A DNA stretch of 64,000 bases from Pseudodesulfovibrio sp. Its GTDB lineage: Bacteria > Desulfobacterota > Desulfovibrionia > Desulfovibrionales > Desulfovibrionaceae. How positions within the stretch are numbered: the stretch's first letter is position 1; each line of letters opens with the position of its first letter. The notes below the pieces were generated by a model. That model was not told the DNA's origin and did no database searches. It saw only the letters and a program-made list of their open reading frames with translations. The position numbers were made by a program, and so were the translations under genes. Positions 45,292 through 55,073 of this stretch are shown in pieces. The stretch spans positions 496,001 through 560,000 of the forward strand of contig JADGEX010000001.1 in assembly GCA_016744135.1 (NCBI GenBank), written 5' to 3'.

Positions 45292-47277
45292 TCAAAAGCA
45301 ATCTTCACACCCTTCAACCCAGTACTTGTGCCAAATCAGTGCGTTCATCACAGTCCAAAGGTGAAAACTGTATCCGCCGCCGGATGTTCTTTGTTTTTCC
45401 AACAACGACAATAGATATTTTCTATCGAGCATATCTTCCGTAAGCGGTGACGTTTTGATAGCCGCACGACACTTACCCGCAAAATCATCTTCTTTGAACC
45501 ACTCCTCCATGGGAGCTCCAAATCCCTGTTTTTTTCGGTAGATGGTCTCCATATCCAAATAAGATTCTGCGGCCTTCTTAATAATTTTCTTCCCCACCCC
45601 TTCTGCAAGCTTGTATGCAGAGGGAAGCCGTCTGGCAAACTCAACAACATCATGATCCAGAAATGGAACCCGTGCCTCAACGGAATGCGCCATGGTCAAT
45701 TTATCCACCCGCATCAACAAATGTTCAGGTAGCCGCAGTTTAAGTTCCATATAGGGTATTTTTTGTAAAACTTCCGGGTCAGAAAGATTGCCAGTCAAAT
45801 TTTTCTGATAATATCCAACAACATCAGCACTTTCCAGCCCCAGATGGGATACAGGCATAAGCCCTCTGATCGGGCATACAACCTCTTGTTCGAAAGAAGC
45901 AGAAGAAGGCGTCAATTGATTGCGTAAATCACCCCACCAGCAAACGGCACCGCCCCAAAACAATTCCTGACCAAGCGTTGCCCGTTGGCGTATAAAAGCA
46001 TCTTCCCCATCGACCTTATTAAATCGACTCCGCAAGCTATGCCACCACGACCCTCCTGACAAAGCTGGAGAATACACATCATTCCATTTTTGCCTATAGT
46101 GATCGCACCACCAGTAACCAAGGTAATTCTCATCAGCACCTTCGCCTACTTGAACAACCGTTGTCCCACTCTCTTGTACCAATTTAGCTAGAAAATAGAG
46201 CGGAATACAGACATTGTCCGCAATAGGCTCATCTTGAAGGCGAACCAATTCCGGAAGGAATTTCTGGGCATCCATATGTGATATTAACGCAGTATGATGA
46301 TCGGTATTGAAACGCTTGGCGACTTTCTCGGCCCAGGAAAATTCATTGTACTCATCCTGCCCTTCATAGCCGATGGAAAAAGTTGTAACCGGCCGATCCA
46401 TGAGTTCGGCCATAAGCGCTACATTGAGACTAGAATCGACCCCACCTGATAACAGTGCACCAAAAGGTACATCACTGACCATGCGCCGTTCCACCGACTG
46501 ACGCATCAACGAGGTAAATTCATCAACGGCTTCGTCAAAGGAAAGATCACTTTCTCTCAAGGTATCCTGTGCTGAAGGGACGGGATCCCACCACTGTTTG
46601 GCCCGTGCCAGCCCTTCGTGATCGATAGTTACGAAATACCCGGCAGGCAGTTTGAATATTCCCCGAAATAACGTCAGCGGAGCGGGAGCAACAATAAAAG
46701 TCAGATAATGCCAAAAGGCGGTTCGATCCAACTCAGGTGAAACGTCCGGGTGCTTAAGAATGGCTTTAATTTCCGATGCAAACATCCAGCAACCATTTTT
46801 TCTTTGGGTGATATACAATGGTTTAATGCCAACCCTATCACGAACGAGATGCACAACAGGACGATCAGGAATAGTGTTGTCATAGATTGCGAAGGAAAAC
46901 ATTCCGTAAAATTTGTGAACGCAATCCAGGCCCCACTTTCGGTATGCCTTGAGTATAACTTCTGTATCGGAATGACTGGTTTTCCAACCGCCGACCCCCA
47001 TGGCTTTTAATTCACGACGAATCTGCGCGTGGTTGTAGATTTCCCCGTTAAAAACGATGGCAAGATCACCATCTCCATCAACCATGGGCTGCGACGCCGT
47101 CCCGGACAAATCAATAATCGACAACCGCCGGTGAGCCAACGTGCAATCATGCCGTTGGCTTTGCCAAAGACCTCCGCCATCAGGGCCACGGTGCACCATC
47201 GTGTCCCGCATCTGCTCCATGACAGATAAATCCGTCAGCCGAAAACTTGGTGAAAATTCTCCGAGGATGCCACACAT
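45292..47277 (-). CDS. asnB: AsnB-like glutamine-dependent amidotransferase (paralog 1)
   Basis: A 661-residue asparagine-synthetase family enzyme. It has the N-terminal Ntn-glutaminase domain starting at the nucleophile Cys2 (MCGILGEF), LAHRRLSIIDL, FNGEIYNH and HSDTEV, and the synthetase domain with LLSGGVDSS and a C-terminal KQGFGAPMEEWF. In O-antigen loci such enzymes can amidate uronic acids rather than aspartate. The true start is the ATG at 47277, since Cys must follow Met; the upstream in-frame codons do not belong. It starts 2 bp after the methyltransferase gene. Confidence 0.9.
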   Translation of the reverse strand: MCGILGEFSPSFRLTDLSVMEQMRDTMVHRGPDGGGLWQSQRHDCTLAHRRLSIIDLSGTASQPMVDGDGDLAIVFNGEIYNHAQIRRELKAMGVGGWKTSHSDTEVILKAYRKWGLDCVHKFYGMFSFAIYDNTIPDRPVVHLVRDRVGIKPLYITQRKNGCWMFASEIKAILKHPDVSPELDRTAFWHYLTFIVAPAPLTLFRGIFKLPAGYFVTIDHEGLARAKQWWDPVPSAQDTLRESDLSFDEAVDEFTSLMRQSVERRMVSDVPFGALLSGGVDSSLNVALMAELMDRPVTTFSIGYEGQDEYNEFSWAEKVAKRFNTDHHTALISHMDAQKFLPELVRLQDEPIADNVCIPLYFLAKLVQESGTTVVQVGEGADENYLGYWWCDHYRQKWNDVYSPALSGGSWWHSLRSRFNKVDGEDAFIRQRATLGQELFWGGAVCWWGDLRNQLTPSSASFEQEVVCPIRGLMPVSHLGLESADVVGYYQKNLTGNLSDPEVLQKIPYMELKLRLPEHLLMRVDKLTMAHSVEARVPFLDHDVVEFARRLPSAYKLAEGVGKKIIKKAAESYLDMETIYRKKQGFGAPMEEWFKEDDFAGKCRAAIKTSPLTEDMLDRKYLLSLLEKQRTSGGGYSFHLWTVMNALIWHKYWVEGCEDCF

Positions 47278-47279
47278 GA

Positions 47280-48530
47280 CTATTTCCAAAAAGCCCATTT
47301 ATACTTAGGTATCGATTTCGTCCAACTATCTTTTGCTTTTTTTAAAATAGCTTGTCGTTCATTTGAAATAAGTTCACTAAATTGACCAATAGCACCTGAA
47401 TAAAAAGGCCTATCCTCCTCCTTGCACGCGACAACAAATAGAATGGGAGCAGTACCCGTTTCCAATTGCATTATGTGGGCAAGAGGCCCAATGGCGTTCA
47501 AAGTGGATAATGTTGAAGTTGAAATTTTACCCTTAATGTCATCCAAGGTATTTCCCTTAATTTGCTTTTCACTTACCCCTTGAATGTACATGAAAAGATC
47601 GAGAAGATTGGTCGAGAATTCTCCTGTACTAGCAATCGGAACGAGGCCAGCACTATTCAATAAAATCTTGAAATTATTAAAGTTAAAAAGATTAATATGT
47701 CCACTGCCGGTATCCCCACCATACACATGTATGGTATCAGAACCATAAACTCTTACATCCAAAGAATTAAGGTTTGGAAATGTAAAAACCAATAGTCCAT
47801 TCAAAGCTAAAAGTTCTTTTAGCTTGTGCAAATAATCGTGAGGAGAATCCAAATGCTCAACAACTTCCCACAAAGATATTAATTCAAACTTTTTACGAGG
47901 GAGTTCTTCCATCTGTGAAAAAATAGTGAGCCCTTTCTCCCTCCCCACCTGTGCAGTAACTGAATCTAGCTCTATGCCAGTGGAATTAAATCCTTTACTT
48001 TGCGTATAATGAAGAAATCCCCCAAGTCCCGTCCCAAAATCCAGAACATTTGGATAAGAAGAATTCGAGTTTTGCAACCTCTCAAGAAAAGGAGACAACC
48101 AATTCAAATAATTATCAAAACGAGCAACACTGGAATCATCGAGACCACTGATACGATTTTGCGTGACCTTTTTGTGCACAAGCGAAGCTTCGGGACAAAG
48201 ATCAAAAAATTGCTCAAAAACATTAAATTGTAGCATCTTGGGAAAATAGCAACAGCCGCAAGCCGGACAATTATGATAATTATACCCATCCCTAGTTGTG
48301 AAAACAAAAACACCATCACCCTCACCACACGCAGGGCATACCCGGGACTCTAGCTTTGTCAGTAGCTGCACCCCATGTTCGTTCCACAACTTAAGCAAAT
48401 GGGCATGATCAGTTTTGTCTATACGAGATACTTCAAAGGAACTGCCCGAAGGCACCATCGTCATGTCTGATTTTTGTTTAAAGAAAAGAAGCAATTCACA
48501 ATAAACATTTTTCCAAAACTCAGGAAGCAT
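47280..48530 (-). CDS. SAM-dependent methyltransferase with N-terminal zinc ribbon
   Basis: The 416-residue protein carries two CPAC pairs (CPACGEG and CPACGCC) about 30 residues apart, a likely zinc ribbon, then a class I methyltransferase domain with motif I VLDFGTGLGGFL, acidic VEVDS-type residues in STGIELDS and SLWEVVEHLDSP. The build resembles C-methyltransferases of sugar biosynthesis (zinc-finger plus methyltransferase), although they usually have another C-terminal domain. It is part of a continuous minus-strand operon with AsnB after 2 bp. Confidence 0.82.
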   Translation of the reverse strand: MLPEFWKNVYCELLLFFKQKSDMTMVPSGSSFEVSRIDKTDHAHLLKLWNEHGVQLLTKLESRVCPACGEGDGVFVFTTRDGYNYHNCPACGCCYFPKMLQFNVFEQFFDLCPEASLVHKKVTQNRISGLDDSSVARFDNYLNWLSPFLERLQNSNSSYPNVLDFGTGLGGFLHYTQSKGFNSTGIELDSVTAQVGREKGLTIFSQMEELPRKKFELISLWEVVEHLDSPHDYLHKLKELLALNGLLVFTFPNLNSLDVRVYGSDTIHVYGGDTGSGHINLFNFNNFKILLNSAGLVPIASTGEFSTNLLDLFMYIQGVSEKQIKGNTLDDIKGKISTSTLSTLNAIGPLAHIMQLETGTAPILFVVACKEEDRPFYSGAIGQFSELISNERQAILKKAKDSWTKSIPKYKWAFWK

Positions 48531-48545
48531 AAGAATCTCTTTTTT

Positions 48546-49442
48546 TTACTGTTTGCGGGCAGTAAACAACATAATTTCACGCTTCTGCTTTTCTTTAAGC
48601 ATTTTCAAAAAAAGACTCTTATGTTTACTGGTGAGTTCATGCATTCCATAGATACTATACAAAAAAAGATCCAAATCTAATATTGCATATTTTTCATGGT
48701 TCAATATCCACTCTATTTCACAACTTGTATATTCTCTATGATGCCCTTGAAAAGGGATTGCCGTATGATATTGGGTCTCTATAGGCGAAAAAATTGAATC
48801 TCCCGCCTCAAGAGCTTTGATTTTATACAGGTATGAAAGATTCGGAGTTTCTAATAAAAGCACACCGCCTGATTTCAAAACTCTTGAAAGTGACTCCATA
48901 AGCGGACGCGGTGTGTGTGGAATATGTTCAATCACACCAAAGCACAAACAAACATCAAAATTCTCCGAAAAAACCGGCAACTTGTACTCTGGTTCATCAA
49001 ACGCATGGACGGGAACATTATACAATGACAACAACTCTTGAACAAAGTCAAAAACAGAACCGTAACTTGCATAAGAATCAATTGCGTGAACCTCATATCC
49101 AATTTTTTTCAAAGAAATCGAAAAATTACCAAAATATGATCCATAATCAAGGATTCTCGCCTCTGGAAAAGAAAATAAACATAATTTTTCCATTGCTTTG
49201 GCAACACGAATACCACTAAGCCGAATGTATGTTGGCCAATCGAATCCGACGAGACCTGGTGAATGTTTGGCAAGGGACGCAAGATCCTTACCCTGTAATG
49301 CACTGATAATTTCGTTTGAAGTTTCAATGACCACATCAGCAAATTCAGGATATTTTTTTCGAAGAATTTCTTCCACATCAACTGTGTATTTGAACCGTCT
49401 TTTTTGGATAAAACTCAAAGAATCATAAAGCAAATGTGGCAT
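48546..49442 (-). CDS. SAM-dependent methyltransferase
   Basis: A 298-residue class I methyltransferase. Motif I is ILDYGSYFGNFS, in which the glycine pattern is G-S-Y-F-G, and later motifs are HAIDSY and FGVIEHIPHTPRPLMESLSRVLKSGGVLLLETPN. It probably methylates a sugar or glycan end. Terminal methylation often controls chain length in ABC-dependent O-antigens, which fits the Wzm/Wzt genes 2 kb upstream. I chose the ATG at 49442 with GGGGAA upstream; an in-frame ATG at 49460 is less well placed. Confidence 0.8.
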   Translation of the reverse strand: MPHLLYDSLSFIQKRRFKYTVDVEEILRKKYPEFADVVIETSNEIISALQGKDLASLAKHSPGLVGFDWPTYIRLSGIRVAKAMEKLCLFSFPEARILDYGSYFGNFSISLKKIGYEVHAIDSYASYGSVFDFVQELLSLYNVPVHAFDEPEYKLPVFSENFDVCLCFGVIEHIPHTPRPLMESLSRVLKSGGVLLLETPNLSYLYKIKALEAGDSIFSPIETQYHTAIPFQGHHREYTSCEIEWILNHEKYAILDLDLFLYSIYGMHELTSKHKSLFLKMLKEKQKREIMLFTARKQ

Positions 49443-49500
49443 AATATTCCCCAAAACCATTTAAAGTCAAAACATCGCTCCACAAATAATTACACTATTG

Positions 49501-50946
49501 TCAACTAGAGTACGCGGGGAGCTTTATCAACTTCATAGAAGATAGAATAAACTCTGAATGTGATGACATTTCGCTATAGTTGGCGACAACTATCTTAGCC
49601 GATTGCCAACGATTCAATGTAAATACAATCTGTCCATCACACGAAGATGAATGATTTTGGCTTGCAATCCATTTTTTCCCTTTCTCATCTTGTATGCCAA
49701 CTGTCACCCCCCCTATTCCCACTTCAACCTTATAGCTCAACATGTAAAACCCAGAACGTAAAAAACGTGATGGTGATTCAAAAAGATAATCAAATTTAAC
49801 TTTTTCTGTTTTTACGGCACAAGCATCATTTGAATATAAAACATCTAATACCCCCTGATATTTACGCCATTTTAAATAAGAGGGAAACGCTACCATACGC
49901 CCTTGCTTTGCCAACAGCGTTGCACTGGGCAACTGCAAATTTTTTTCCCCAAATGCAGTACCTTGTGGAGCAGCTGCATGAAATCTTGTTATTATATCAC
50001 GTTCTGCAAACCACTTTCTCCATGAGTCATAAATACTTGGGGCATATGATGTTAGTTGGGTCTGAAGCCTTTTAGGTTCTTCCATATCAGGAACAATTCC
50101 ATGCATAAAATGATCTGGACAGGAACAAATATTATCTCTTCTCAAACAGGAATGATATCCTTTTAAAAGAGTTATGCCAGAATATATATCTCCCATACAG
50201 TTGTCTTCAGATGCTGAGCTTACGCATGGATAAACTCGCCCCCTTCCTCGACTGCTAAGATCCAAACATATCATTTTTGCCCCAGCAGCACAGACTCTTC
50301 CTTCCATAGACAGCCCACCGCCAAGACCAATGGCTTCATTATGACTCCGCATATATCTCAAAAGAGTATCTTGCTCTTCTTGTGTATAAGCTTTCGGATA
50401 ATTGGGAGAATAAAAGGCATTCGTTGAAAAACTTACATCAATCTTCCTAAAGGCCTCATCCAAATCGGGCATATGAGAAATAAATAAAGGATGACCAACC
50501 ATACGTACATAAATAGGAAAACCGGCATCCTTTAACGTTTTTACTCTTGAGTATATCTTTTCAAAATTATTCAAACTTTGCTGATGGCAACTTGCAATGA
50601 TACAAGAATAATCATCAGGATGATTGTGTTTTAGCCATCCATTCCGATCAATAGGAATTGAAAGGTTTGTATTAAGAGCAACCTTATGACCGTTTTCAAC
50701 CATTAAACGAACAAAATAGTTGTAATTAGGCATAAGTAGAGGCTCTCCACCAGACATATGCCCAATCCATTTTACATCAGTAGTAGATATAGAATTAAAA
50801 AAAGAAACAATCGAATCTATGTATTTACGATCTTTATATTGATATAAATCATCTTTCTTTTTCGTATCTCCACCAAGCACAAAATTACAATACCCACATC
50901 TGTAATTACACGTGCTAAAAAGCATCATTTCCGCTATTTTATACAT
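49501..50946 (-). CDS. Radical SAM protein with C-terminal beta-rich domain
   Basis: The 481-residue protein has the radical SAM motif CNYRCGYC (Cys 13/17/20) and SGGEPLL, followed by a cysteine-rich stretch (SCLRRDNICSCPDHF) like an auxiliary-cluster region. Its last 120 residues (about 360-481) look like a beta-sandwich (SGFYMLSYKVEVGIGGVTVG), perhaps glycan-binding. No substrate is evident. It lies directly after the Wzt gene; the ATG at 50946 has GAGAAG upstream, and a GTG at 50955 would overlap the Wzt stop. Confidence 0.8.
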   Translation of the reverse strand: MYKIAEMMLFSTCNYRCGYCNFVLGGDTKKKDDLYQYKDRKYIDSIVSFFNSISTTDVKWIGHMSGGEPLLMPNYNYFVRLMVENGHKVALNTNLSIPIDRNGWLKHNHPDDYSCIIASCHQQSLNNFEKIYSRVKTLKDAGFPIYVRMVGHPLFISHMPDLDEAFRKIDVSFSTNAFYSPNYPKAYTQEEQDTLLRYMRSHNEAIGLGGGLSMEGRVCAAGAKMICLDLSSRGRGRVYPCVSSASEDNCMGDIYSGITLLKGYHSCLRRDNICSCPDHFMHGIVPDMEEPKRLQTQLTSYAPSIYDSWRKWFAERDIITRFHAAAPQGTAFGEKNLQLPSATLLAKQGRMVAFPSYLKWRKYQGVLDVLYSNDACAVKTEKVKFDYLFESPSRFLRSGFYMLSYKVEVGIGGVTVGIQDEKGKKWIASQNHSSSCDGQIVFTLNRWQSAKIVVANYSEMSSHSEFILSSMKLIKLPAYSS

Positions 50947-50951
50947 AATGC

Positions 50952-52706
50952 TCACTTCTCAGTTAAAATCGCAGGATATACGAAATCAATATTCTCAAAA
51001 ATTCGTCTGTCTCCTGACACAGAAAAATCCAAAGCATTCGTATAAAAATCAATTACAGCTTCGCTTAAAGCAAAGTGAGAATTAGCTCTGTTTTCAAAAT
51101 AGCCCCTTTCAAACAAACAAAGGGTCACCGCGTATGAGCCTGGAACAAGAGGCATAGAATCAATAAAAAGATTAAGCTCTATTTCTCTCGGACTAGACGG
51201 CGTAATTTCAATATCATCAAACAGCCACCTCGTTTTGGGGGTCACTCTATCTTTTACTAAATTAATCACAATCTCTGGGTTGCCTAGATATTCTTGATCA
51301 TGCACTTTTATTAAAAAATTCAACACGACAGATTCACCGGGAACATAGGATAATTTTTCTTGACCATCTGGAGTTGTTAAGCGAGGAGATTCTATCGTAA
51401 GACGTTTTGTCCCTAAGCGTATACCAGCAATATCTGGGTTCTCTTGGCTTGCAAGGCCAAACAAATGCTTCTTTTCACTCCCTTCCTTCTTAACAATACG
51501 AATTTTAACTCTTTCTCCTGACGAATCAGCCTGCAAAAGATAACACTGTGTATCATATTTTTGACTATAAATTTCAAGATAATAGTCTCCCGCATTAAGA
51601 CCAGTGGTCTCAATCTCCACTGAATGAACTGTTACGTTTTCAGGAACTGAAAGCATAAAAGGAGCCCTTTGATATACTGATCCATAGGGTAAAAAATCAC
51701 GAGCCAATCGTCCACAATGCATGTAAGGTTTCCCCCAATTGCCAGCGCCTTCTTCCAATATCAGCCAACTGGAATCGCCATGCCCGGTCTCCATATCAAC
51801 CTGATCAATGACCTCTTCACCTTCAAAGAGTCGAATAGCCTTAACCGTCAGCCCTGAATGATGAGTGGCTCGATTCTTGGGAACAATCTGGCAAAACACA
51901 GGTTCACCTTTTCGCTCACGCAACTTTCGACGTTTGAGCACTCGCTGACGCAATCGATCTTCTTCCTGAAGGCGAATGGACGCCTCATACGCCCGAAGGA
52001 CCTCTGTAGCCGGACCATCTTGAAAAATCCGCCCCCGATCAATCCAAATAACTCGATCACATATTTGAGATGCTGTATAGATATCGTGGCTGACTAATAA
52101 TAGAGTTGTCCCATCATCCGCACAAAGTTGTCGCATGTGGTTTATACTCTTCTGGACATAATAGGCGTCCCCAACTCCGAGTACTTCATCGACAATAAGA
52201 ATATCGGGTGTGATGGCCGTAGAAGCTGCGAACATGAGGCGGACACCCATGCCGGTTGAGTATGTACCGACCGGTTGATCAATAAACTCATCAATTTCGG
52301 CGAAATCAATAATATCTGCAGCTTTTTTATCAGCCTCTTCGCCTGAAATGCCAAGATTGGTCAGATATGCATAAATATTTTCACGGCCAGTAAAATCATC
52401 ATGAAAACCGGTGCCAATGCTCAAAAGTGCATGCACAGTACCGTTGATTTGCACATCCCCTTCCGTGGCAGCCAAAACCTTGCTGATTATTTTGAGAAGC
52501 GTACTTTTTCCGGCTCCATTTCGACCAATTATGGCGACTTTCTCACCGCGCTCTACCTTAAGATTCACATCCGAAAGTGCGTGGTGTTCGGTATAAACAC
52601 CCTTCTTGAACAAAAGGCCAAACATATCGAGCAGTCGATGCACAGGCTTGTCATACAGCCTGTACACCTTGTGGAGATTTCGTATATCTATTGCTGTATC
52701 AGCCAT
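50952..52706 (-). CDS. wzt: Polysaccharide ABC exporter ATPase Wzt with long C-terminal domain
   Basis: The 584-residue ATPase has Walker A GRNGAGKST (61-69), the signature YSTGMGVRL, Walker B ILIVDEVLGVGD and the switch LVSHD. The N-terminal ATPase domain covers about 1-245. The remaining 340 residues are beta-rich and include a Wzt_C-like carbohydrate-binding part at the end, plus an extra region (about 280-410). Wzt C-domains recognise the finished, often terminally modified O-antigen before export. It overlaps the Wzm gene by 8 bp. Confidence 0.93.
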   Translation of the reverse strand: MADTAIDIRNLHKVYRLYDKPVHRLLDMFGLLFKKGVYTEHHALSDVNLKVERGEKVAIIGRNGAGKSTLLKIISKVLAATEGDVQINGTVHALLSIGTGFHDDFTGRENIYAYLTNLGISGEEADKKAADIIDFAEIDEFIDQPVGTYSTGMGVRLMFAASTAITPDILIVDEVLGVGDAYYVQKSINHMRQLCADDGTTLLLVSHDIYTASQICDRVIWIDRGRIFQDGPATEVLRAYEASIRLQEEDRLRQRVLKRRKLRERKGEPVFCQIVPKNRATHHSGLTVKAIRLFEGEEVIDQVDMETGHGDSSWLILEEGAGNWGKPYMHCGRLARDFLPYGSVYQRAPFMLSVPENVTVHSVEIETTGLNAGDYYLEIYSQKYDTQCYLLQADSSGERVKIRIVKKEGSEKKHLFGLASQENPDIAGIRLGTKRLTIESPRLTTPDGQEKLSYVPGESVVLNFLIKVHDQEYLGNPEIVINLVKDRVTPKTRWLFDDIEITPSSPREIELNLFIDSMPLVPGSYAVTLCLFERGYFENRANSHFALSEAVIDFYTNALDFSVSGDRRIFENIDFVYPAILTEK

Positions 52707-53523
52707 GGTCTAAAATCGCATATTTAAAGACTCCAAAAAAGATGGCTCCGGCCAAAAAGGTCAGGCTGCTCATCACCACAAACACAACAGTCTCAAAAAG
52801 CGGGGGGAAACTCCCCACCCAAAGCAAAGAACGATACATTTCAACCATATAATAAACCGGATTGAAATACAGAGTTGCCGCCAGGCTGGCTGGAACCATT
52901 TCCTTCGTAAAGGCGATAGGCGAAACAAACATAAGTAAAAATGTTCCCAGATTAACGAAATAGCCAATGTCGGGAAGGGCTATAGCCAAAGCGGAAAGAA
53001 CCCAAACAATGCCGACAAACATCATGAACTGAAAAATCATCACCAATGGCAACAAAGCTATCATTGGCGACAGGGAGCCGTTTACAGCTGAAAGAACCAG
53101 GACCAACGCCATTCCAACAAGCTGTGTTATCATACTGATAATTACCGGACGTACGGGAACGGTTTCAATGGGGGCCAACACATTCTTGATAAGGTGCATG
53201 TTTTGCTTGATGGAAAGGCAACCCGTTGAGAATGCTTCCATAAGGGCAATATATGGCACCAACCCACTAAAAACGAACAGAACGTAATGAAACCCCCCAG
53301 TATCAACCCCGGTCACCTTAACCTTAAAAACCACTTGATACACAAAAACATAAATGGACAGGAAAAGGATGGGATAAAGTACAACCCACAGATAGCCTAT
53401 GGCAGATCCTGCGTACCGCTTCTTCAACTCGATGAGCGAGGATCGCCAAAGGGCATTACGATGCACCCACAATTGGCAAATCGTATACTTGGTCGTTTGT
53501 GATATGGTCGAAACTTTATCCAT
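52699..53523 (-). CDS. wzm: Polysaccharide ABC exporter permease Wzm
   Basis: A 274-residue ABC-2 type permease with six predicted helices and the N-terminal region ELKKRYAGSAIGYLWVVLYP, a hallmark of the Wzm/KpsM/TagG group. With Wzt it should export an undecaprenyl-linked polysaccharide across the inner membrane. The gene lies 37 bp after the GT4 gene. A second, Wzx-type route is encoded elsewhere in the window, so two assembly pathways coexist. Confidence 0.93.
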   Translation of the reverse strand: MDKVSTISQTTKYTICQLWVHRNALWRSSLIELKKRYAGSAIGYLWVVLYPILFLSIYVFVYQVVFKVKVTGVDTGGFHYVLFVFSGLVPYIALMEAFSTGCLSIKQNMHLIKNVLAPIETVPVRPVIISMITQLVGMALVLVLSAVNGSLSPMIALLPLVMIFQFMMFVGIVWVLSALAIALPDIGYFVNLGTFLLMFVSPIAFTKEMVPASLAATLYFNPVYYMVEMYRSLLWVGSFPPLFETVVFVVMSSLTFLAGAIFFGVFKYAILDHG

Positions 53524-53560
53524 GGTTCACCTTGGAATAACATAACATATTTTAATTGTT

Positions 53561-55039
53561 TCACTTCTCGTCACTACTTGAAAAACAGGCGGAACCATTT
53601 CCTCCAGCATAGTCCCATATTCTGGCCACATGCTGTTTCCAACTAAAATCATTCTGTACTGCCACTCGAGCATTTTTGCCCATCTGCCGACCTGCCGACG
53701 GATTTTGCAACAAAAATGATACCCCAGCAACAAAATCATCGACATCTGCCGGTTTACAAAGGACGGCCCGATGTTGATCGATGGGGTCTCCCTCCCAAGC
53801 CTGTGCCGGAGTCAATCCAGGAGTGAGGACCTGCCCGATTTGCTCCAAATCGGATGCCACAATCCCTCCTCCCATGGCCATATATTCAAACAGTTTGGTC
53901 GGAGAACCAAAAAAATTGCCTGTATCCATATGACAACTATGCGGTGAAACATAGATATCAGCAGCTTTCAAATAGCGGGCTCCGACTTCCTGCGGGACCA
54001 TACCGGTAAGCACGACCCGCTCTTTCAAGTCATGCGCATCTATTACATCAGTAAGCAGATGCCTAAAATTACCATCTCCAATCAACAAGAACTTAGCAGC
54101 ACTGTCTGCTTGACATATTGGCAACAGGGCTTCTGCCAAAACATCTATGCCATGCCACCCACCAAACGAACCGATAAAAGCTATCACTTTATCGGATTGA
54201 GAAAAATTTAATTCCGTCCGAATTTCATTTTTAAACGACTGCGATGCTGGGGCATAAACTGATGTATCAACACCATTGGGATTAACCAATATCCGATCCT
54301 TGCTCATTCCTTGGCGTACCAAATCTTCCATGATCGGCTTTGAAACTACTGTAATGAGAGCAGCCTGTTCCAACGAAAAATGTTCTATTTCTCTCAGAAT
54401 ATCCTCATTTTCATACCCACAATCGTCAAACGTCCGCTTCATCGTCAATTCCGAACCATTAAACTCCACGATATATGGAATATTCAGTTCTTTTGCGATG
54501 CGAGCACCGACCCACGACCCGAGCACAAGACGTTCATAAATATATGCCGGTGCAAGACGTTCAATCCGCCCCTTAAGTCGCTTATAATAATATTTATTTG
54601 CTTCAATAACAGACAATTCATCCTGCACTAATCCCCAAGGGTATTTATACTTTTTTTGGAGCACTCCCATGGACTTGAGTAATGGAAAATCTTGCCCCAT
54701 AAGACAAATCAATCCAGGGTTAAGAACATTCAATTCCTGGGCCACATAGCAAGTATGCCCATAACTGCCCCCTGAAAGAATACGATTCCAATAGTCCAGC
54801 CTTAGATATACCCCCGGCCCCTTGGGAAGATTTTTGCCATCCAAGATATAATCTCTGGAACAAGAAGCAGGATTCCCTGCTTCACGAAATGCAGCAACGG
54901 CCTGTGCCAACAATTCTTCTTCAGTCCAAAAATAATGACGAACACGCTGAGCAAATTCTCGTACTCCTCCATACTTTCCCGTAAGAGCTCTAAAGAAAGT
55001 TCGCAAAACGAATTGTATGGACATTGGAGTTTTTGACAT
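53561..55039 (-). CDS. GT4 glycosyltransferase (paralog of the 38048-39673 protein)
   Basis: A 492-residue GT4 enzyme with VEFNGSELTMKRTF, LVNPNGVDTSVYAP, IAFIGSFGGWHGIDVL, FLLIGDGNFR and FFGSPTKLFEYMAMGGGIVASD. These motifs recur in order in the GT4 at 38 kb. It lies between a bi-domain dehydrogenase and the Wzm gene, so it probably builds the polysaccharide exported by Wzm/Wzt. Two in-frame ATGs (55039 and 55024) could be used; no strong ribosome binding site decides between them. Confidence 0.88.
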   Translation of the reverse strand: MSKTPMSIQFVLRTFFRALTGKYGGVREFAQRVRHYFWTEEELLAQAVAAFREAGNPASCSRDYILDGKNLPKGPGVYLRLDYWNRILSGGSYGHTCYVAQELNVLNPGLICLMGQDFPLLKSMGVLQKKYKYPWGLVQDELSVIEANKYYYKRLKGRIERLAPAYIYERLVLGSWVGARIAKELNIPYIVEFNGSELTMKRTFDDCGYENEDILREIEHFSLEQAALITVVSKPIMEDLVRQGMSKDRILVNPNGVDTSVYAPASQSFKNEIRTELNFSQSDKVIAFIGSFGGWHGIDVLAEALLPICQADSAAKFLLIGDGNFRHLLTDVIDAHDLKERVVLTGMVPQEVGARYLKAADIYVSPHSCHMDTGNFFGSPTKLFEYMAMGGGIVASDLEQIGQVLTPGLTPAQAWEGDPIDQHRAVLCKPADVDDFVAGVSFLLQNPSAGRQMGKNARVAVQNDFSWKQHVARIWDYAGGNGSACFSSSDEK

Positions 55040-55073
55040 GCTTATTAAGAAGTTTGCTCAGTTTCCAAGTGTG

